Source: Pavlovales sp. CCMP2436
Lineage: Eukaryota > Haptophyta > Pavlovophyceae > Pavlovales
DNA length: 10,183 nucleotides
Direction: 5' to 3'
Assembly (NCBI GenBank): GCA_026770615.1
Contig: MU631739.1
Location: 84,716 to 94,898, forward strand
The notes beneath the pieces are model-generated. The model worked only from the letters and a program-made list of their open reading frames with translations. It did not search any database and was not told where the DNA came from. This document shows, piece after piece, positions 6,505 to 10,183 of this stretch. Positions within the stretch are counted from its first letter, which is position 1; each line of letters opens with the position of its first letter. The translations under genes and the position numbers were made by a program.

Positions 6505-6620
6505 GCCTTAGCGGAGGGAACGGTATCCGTGTGCTCTGCAAAGGTCGCTTGATCCGAGTGCTTCTCAACACTTGGGTCCGGTGGAAACCTGTCAGGGTAC
6601 GGACGTATTTCTAGATATTT
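6505..6620 (-). repeat. 116-bp dispersed repeat, copy 2 (inverted)
   Basis: Reverse-complement partner of 1819-1934, about nine in ten bases identical. It includes GGTATCCGTGTGCTCTGCAA and CTCAACACTTGGGTCCGGTG. Flanks show no target-site duplication. The peptide readable on the minus strand here also appears when copy 1 is read in the same sense, and is a repeat artefact unless the family proves to be coding. Confidence 0.85.
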
Positions 6621-7020
6621 ACACACCCCGGCTTGGAAGTCGGTGAGCAGTGCCATGCCATGTAAAACTTTGCACCGCCCCAATCGCTCTTTCGAACTGC
6701 AGCACGCGTCGAGCGAAGGTCCAGCCCGGGCGCCAGCGTCTTCGCGCACCTACGACTGATGCAAGAAAAATCTATTGGAGATTTTCATGCAATTATTGCA
6801 AATCCAAGGCCAGTAGAAATGCTGGACTAAGACAGTTACTAAGAGAGAGAGCTCGGGTTGGGGATGCTGCAGATGCTCGAAGGCCGTGAACGAGGGGGAT
6901 GCTGTGGGTGCACCGCGCGTAGTCGGTCGGTGTACGAAGGCGCCGTTCGTGCGTGTCTGCTCGGGTCGAAGGGGCCGAGGTCCCGTCAACAAAAAAGAGC
7001 GCCAATCTTTGGTCAGCCGA
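6621..7020. other. Spacer with no supported gene
   Basis: Mixed-composition sequence between the repeat copy and the MCM2 promoter region. Short open frames occur on both strands but show no domain-like or codon-biased sequence. A short GAGAGAGAGC run lies near 6842 and GATGCTG recurs near 6863 and 6897. No tRNA or other RNA gene was found. Confidence 0.6.
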
Positions 7021-7021
7021 A

Positions 7022-7117
7022 TTTTAATAAATTCGCGCCAAAAGCTCGGAACCCGGACGCAAGACTCTCGATCACCGCCGCGCAGCTCCCGAACAACCCG
7101 CGCAGCCACCGCCGAAG
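7022..7117 (+). promoter_or_regulatory. MCM2 proximal promoter / 5' leader with E2F-type site
   Basis: GCGCCAAA at 7035-7042 (in context TTCGCGCCAAAA) matches the E2F/DP consensus in reverse orientation, 75 bases upstream of the MCM2 ATG. MCM genes of plants and animals are known E2F targets in G1/S, so the placement makes sense. An AT-rich stretch TTTTAATAAATT lies just upstream. Transcription start is unknown, and the site could lie in the 5' UTR. Confidence 0.55.
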
Positions 7118-9756
7118 ATGCCGCCTGCCGCGCTGCGTGATCCCGAGTCGGACGTAGTCGAGGACCCGTCGAACGTGCTCGAGGACCCCGAGACTGACGA
7201 CCCGCGCACTGACCAGCCGTCGGCCGACGCTGACGACGCGGCCGACGCGCATGCAGGCGCTGCCAATGGCGCCGCCGGCGCCGGAGGCCGCGGCGCGCCT
7301 TTGGAGGAGGAAGAGGATGGCGAGGACCTCATGGGCGATGGTATGGCCGCGGACTACCGGCGGATGGGCGCGCTCGACGAGTACGAGGAGGACGGGATCG
7401 ACCGGGCAGACTACAGCGACGACGTCGACGCGCGCGGCGCGGCTGACCGCGAGCTCGCCGCGCGCGACGCAACCGACGTCTACGGCCGCTCGCGTGGGCC
7501 GCGCGCGTTTCAGGATTCGTCGGGCGACGAGGACGACGCCTTCCAGCGGCGGAATCACCGGCAGGCCGCCGAGACCGCCGAGGGTGATGGCTTGGGGATG
7601 GACGCGCTCAACGCCGCGGAGGTCGTCGAGCCCAACCTGGACGCCTTCGACCCGGTCAATACGTCGCTGGCCGAGTGGATCGCGCAGCCCAATATCTCGG
7701 CATCGGTTAGGCGACTCTTCCACCGCTTTCTGCAGACGTTCACCGTCGGCGGCACAACCGCGGGCAACTACTACGTAGAGGCGGTGCGCACGATGTGCTC
7801 GCACAACCGCGAGTCGCTCGAGGTGAGCTACCGCCACCTCTCGGCGCACGCGCCCATCCTCGCGATCTGGCTCGCCGACTGCCCGTCGGCGATGCTGCCG
7901 CTCTTCGACGAGGAGGCGATGCGCTTCGTCTGCCACTACTTCAACGAGTACCGGCGCATCCAGCCCGAGGTGCACGTGCGCATCTCCGAGCTGCCCATCC
8001 ACGACTCGATCCGCGACCTGCGCCAGGTGCACCTCGGCTGCCTCGTCAAGGTGAGCGGCGTCGTCACACGGCGCACGGCCGTCTTCCCGATGCTCAAGAT
8101 GGTCAAGTTCGACTGCCCCAAGTGCGGCGCGGAGCTCGGCCCGTACGCACAGCAGGCGAGCAACTCGGAGGTGCGCCCGACGGACTGCCACGACTGCCAC
8201 TCGAAGGGCCCCTTCGTGCTCAACGTTGAGCAGACAGTCTACCGCAACTACCAGAAGGTGACCGTGCAGGAGTCGCCCGGCACCGTGCCCGCCGGCCGCC
8301 TGCCGCGGCACAAGGAGGTCGTGCTCCTCGGCGACCTCATCGACGTGGCGCGGCCGGGCGAGGAGGTGGAGGTGACGGGCGTCTACATGAACAACTTCGA
8401 CTCGATTCAGAAGGCGGGCTTCCCCGTCTTCTCCACGGTGATCGAGGCCAACCACGTGCACAAGCGCTCGGAGGAGTTTTCGCTCCACTCACTCACGGAC
8501 GAGGAGGCCAAGGAGATCCGCCGCCTCGCCGCCGACCCGCACGTCACACAGCACGTCTTCGACTCGATCGCGCCGAGCGTCTTCGGCCACCAGGAGATCA
8601 AGCGCGCGGTGGCGCTCTCACTCTTCGGCGCGCAGTCCAAGGACGTGAACAACAAGCACCGCATCCGTGGCGACATCAACGTGCTGCTGCTCGGCGACCC
8701 GGGCACGGCCAAGTCGCAGGTGCGCGGCCCCCCTCCCCCCACTCCACCCCACACACGCACACACACGCACACACACCCCCTCACCCCCTCCGCGCAGTTC
8801 CTCAAGTACATCGAGAAGACCGCTCACCGCGCCGTCTACGCCACGGGCCAAGGCGCCTCGGCCGTCGGGCTCACCGCCTCGGTCCACCGCGACCAGGTGA
8901 CGCGCGAGTGGACGCTCGAGGGGGGCGCGCTGGTGCTCGCCGACCGCGGCGTGTGCCTGATCGACGAGTTCGACAAGATGAACGACCAGGACCGCACGTC
9001 GATCCACGAGGCGATGGAGCAGCAGAGCATCTCCATCTCCAAGGCCGGCATCGTCACCTCGCTGCAGGCGCGCTGCGCGGTGATCGCGGCGGCCAACCCC
9101 ATCAACGGGCGGTACGAGCCGACGCTCTCCTTCGCCGACAACGTGGAGCTCTCCGAGCCGATCCTCTCGCGGTTCGACGTGACCTGCATCCTTCGCGACA
9201 CGGCCAACGTCGTGATGGATGAGACGTTGGCCGGCTTCGTGATCGACTCGCACAAGCGCTCGCACCCGGACAACGTCAAGGCGATGCAGGCCGGCGCGCC
9301 CGCCGCCGACGTGGCTACGGACGCGCGGCGCACCGCCGCGCTCTCCGCGTCTGGCCGACCGGTCATCGAGCAGGCGCTGCTGCGCAAGTTCATCGTGTAC
9401 GCGCGGCACCACTGCAAGCCCGTGCTGCAGGACGTCGACACGGACAAGCTCGTCAAGTTCTACACCGATCTGCGCAGGGAGTCGGCTAAGTCGGGCGGCA
9501 TCGTCGTCGCTGTGCGCCACCTCGAGTCCCTCATCCGCCTGGCAGAGGTGCGCCCCCCCCACCCTCCTCTCCGCCACACACACATATACGCACACACACA
9601 CACACACATACACGCACACATACGCACACACACACACACACACACACACGCACGCACACGCAAGCACACACGCGCACACACACGCACACACGCAAGCACG
9701 CACACGCACGCACGCACGCACGCACACACACACGCACACGCTCTCTCTCTCTCTTT

Positions 9757-9791
<35 letters not shown>

Positions 9792-10033
9792 ACGCACATA
9801 CACTCGCTCACACACACACATACTCACCCACGCGCACACACACAGGCGACGGCGCGAACGCAGCTGCGCTCGCACGTGCGCGACGACGACATCGACCTGG
9901 CCATCTCGGTGATGCTGCGCTCGTTTATCAACTCGCAGAAGCACACCATCGCGCAGGCCATGGAGCGCAAGTTCGCGCGCTACCTCAACCTGCGCCGCGA
10001 CGTGGACGAGCTCCTCGTCTTCATCCTCAACCG
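7118..10033 (+). CDS. MCM2: DNA replication licensing factor MCM2, 3' end beyond window
   Basis: Subunit of the MCM2-7 replicative helicase, loaded at origins in G1. Exons 7118-8719, 8798-9547 and 9846-10033 give 846 residues plus a split codon; about 60-70 more are expected downstream. Introns are GT-AG with GTGCG donors. The start is the first ATG after in-frame stops at 7025-7030, with A at -3. The acidic N-terminus has the MCM2-type [17 protein letters not shown] (from residue 79). The zinc finger is C333-x2-C336-x20-C357-x2-C360. Walker [10 protein letters not shown] is at 526-534, ending exactly at the first exon junction; Walker B has D590-E591 in LIDEFDKM; sensor 1 Asn634 lies in AANP; the arginine finger is R659 in SRFD. 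The final helical segment ([15 protein letters not shown]) matches MCM2 rather than MCM3-7. All catalytic residues are intact. The Ala/Asp-rich, high-GC coding creates long spurious open frames on the other strand. Confidence 0.96.
8720..8797 (+). other. MCM2 intron 1, 78 bases, in-frame and stop-free
   Basis: The intron runs from GTGCGCGG to CGCGCAG and is almost only C and A between, mainly (CA)n and poly-C. Its 78 bases are 26 codons without a stop, so an unspliced transcript keeps the MCM2 frame and would add 26 Pro/Thr/His-rich residues directly after the Walker A motif. Conservation of the flanking SQ|FLKY junction in MCM proteins shows that it is an intron. Confidence 0.85.
9548..9845 (+). 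repeat. MCM2 intron 2 made of CA and CT microsatellites
   Basis: The intron is 298 bases, from GTGCGCCCC to CACACAG. About 9573-9740 is (CA)n with CG interruptions and about 9740-9792 is (CT)n, followed by more CA. G is nearly absent except in CG steps. The length is 3n+1, so retention would break the frame, unlike intron 1. Confidence 0.9.
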
Positions 10034-10110
10034 GTGCGCCGCCGCCCCCGCCCGCGCTCGCGCTCGCCCACGCCTGGCGCCGCCGCCCGGAGAGCCCGCG
10101 CAGCGCCGCT

Positions 10111-10115
<5 letters not shown>

Positions 10116-10183
<68 letters not shown>
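10116..10183 (+). repeat. C68 homopolymer at the window end, in MCM2 intron 3
   Basis: Intron 3 opens at 10034 (GTGCGCC) after a split Arg codon, and from 10116 to the last base the sequence is only C. By analogy with 205-229, this may be the pyrimidine tract before the last exon. A sequence end inside a homopolymer may also mark a contig break or a polymerase artefact, so the true length is unknown. Confidence 0.7.

Noticed and set aside
7013..8488. Long open frame (491 residues) on the minus strand
   Set aside because: It lies opposite MCM2 exon 1, whose residues match the family throughout. High GC and third-position bias leave the opposite strand free of stops; the peptide is Arg/Val/Ala/His-rich without domain character.
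8618..9817. 399-residue minus-strand open frame with Cys/Val repeats
   Set aside because: It is the complement of MCM2 exon 2 and the CA/CT microsatellite of intron 2; the (CV)n and (RE)n stretches are simple-repeat translation.

Overview
The window reads as nuclear DNA of a GC-rich, intron-containing protist, most likely a unicellular alga. The evidence is GT-AG introns that interrupt conserved eukaryotic genes, strongly G/C-biased third codon positions in exons, GTGCG-type donors (all three donors seen in the last gene), and introns made of microsatellites, AT-rich filler or long poly-C. A haptophyte or similar marine alga would fit, but that is inference and nothing here fixes the lineage. 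All recognisable genes lie on the + strand.

Layout. (1) 1-3417: the 3' end of a glutamate decarboxylase-like gene, in about six small exons ending at a TGA at 3415-3417. Its introns are full of repeats, and several contain decayed copies ('echoes') of the edges of the neighbouring exons, splice junction included. (2) 3418-4850: a short 3' hairpin; a broken gene for an unidentified membrane-type protein (3603-3993) whose reading frame changes twice, once at a copy of a dispersed repeat; a complete 155-bp fold-back MITE (4182-4336) with terminal inverted repeats and an exact 8-bp target-site duplication; and another dispersed-repeat copy. (3) 4851-6353: an unidentified C/A-rich gene in two overlapping frames that look like one gene with a one-base frameshift. 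Its long C-terminal part is low-complexity Pro/Thr/Ala/Gln-rich with three degenerate basic motifs, and a strong hairpin lies just past its stop. (4) 6354-7117: spacer with an inverted copy of a 116-bp repeat also found in the first gene, then a short promoter region with an E2F-type site. (5) 7118 to the end: MCM2, subunit of the replicative helicase, with its start, Zn finger, Walker A/B, sensor 1 and arginine finger. About the last 60-70 residues lie beyond the window, which ends in a 68-base C run.

The genes do not form a pathway. Glutamate decarboxylase is metabolic (GABA synthesis) and MCM2 acts in S-phase DNA replication; between them is a repeat-rich stretch with two damaged or unidentified genes. 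The most unusual features are the exon-edge echoes in the first gene, the intact MITE, and the small in-frame intron placed exactly after the MCM2 P-loop.
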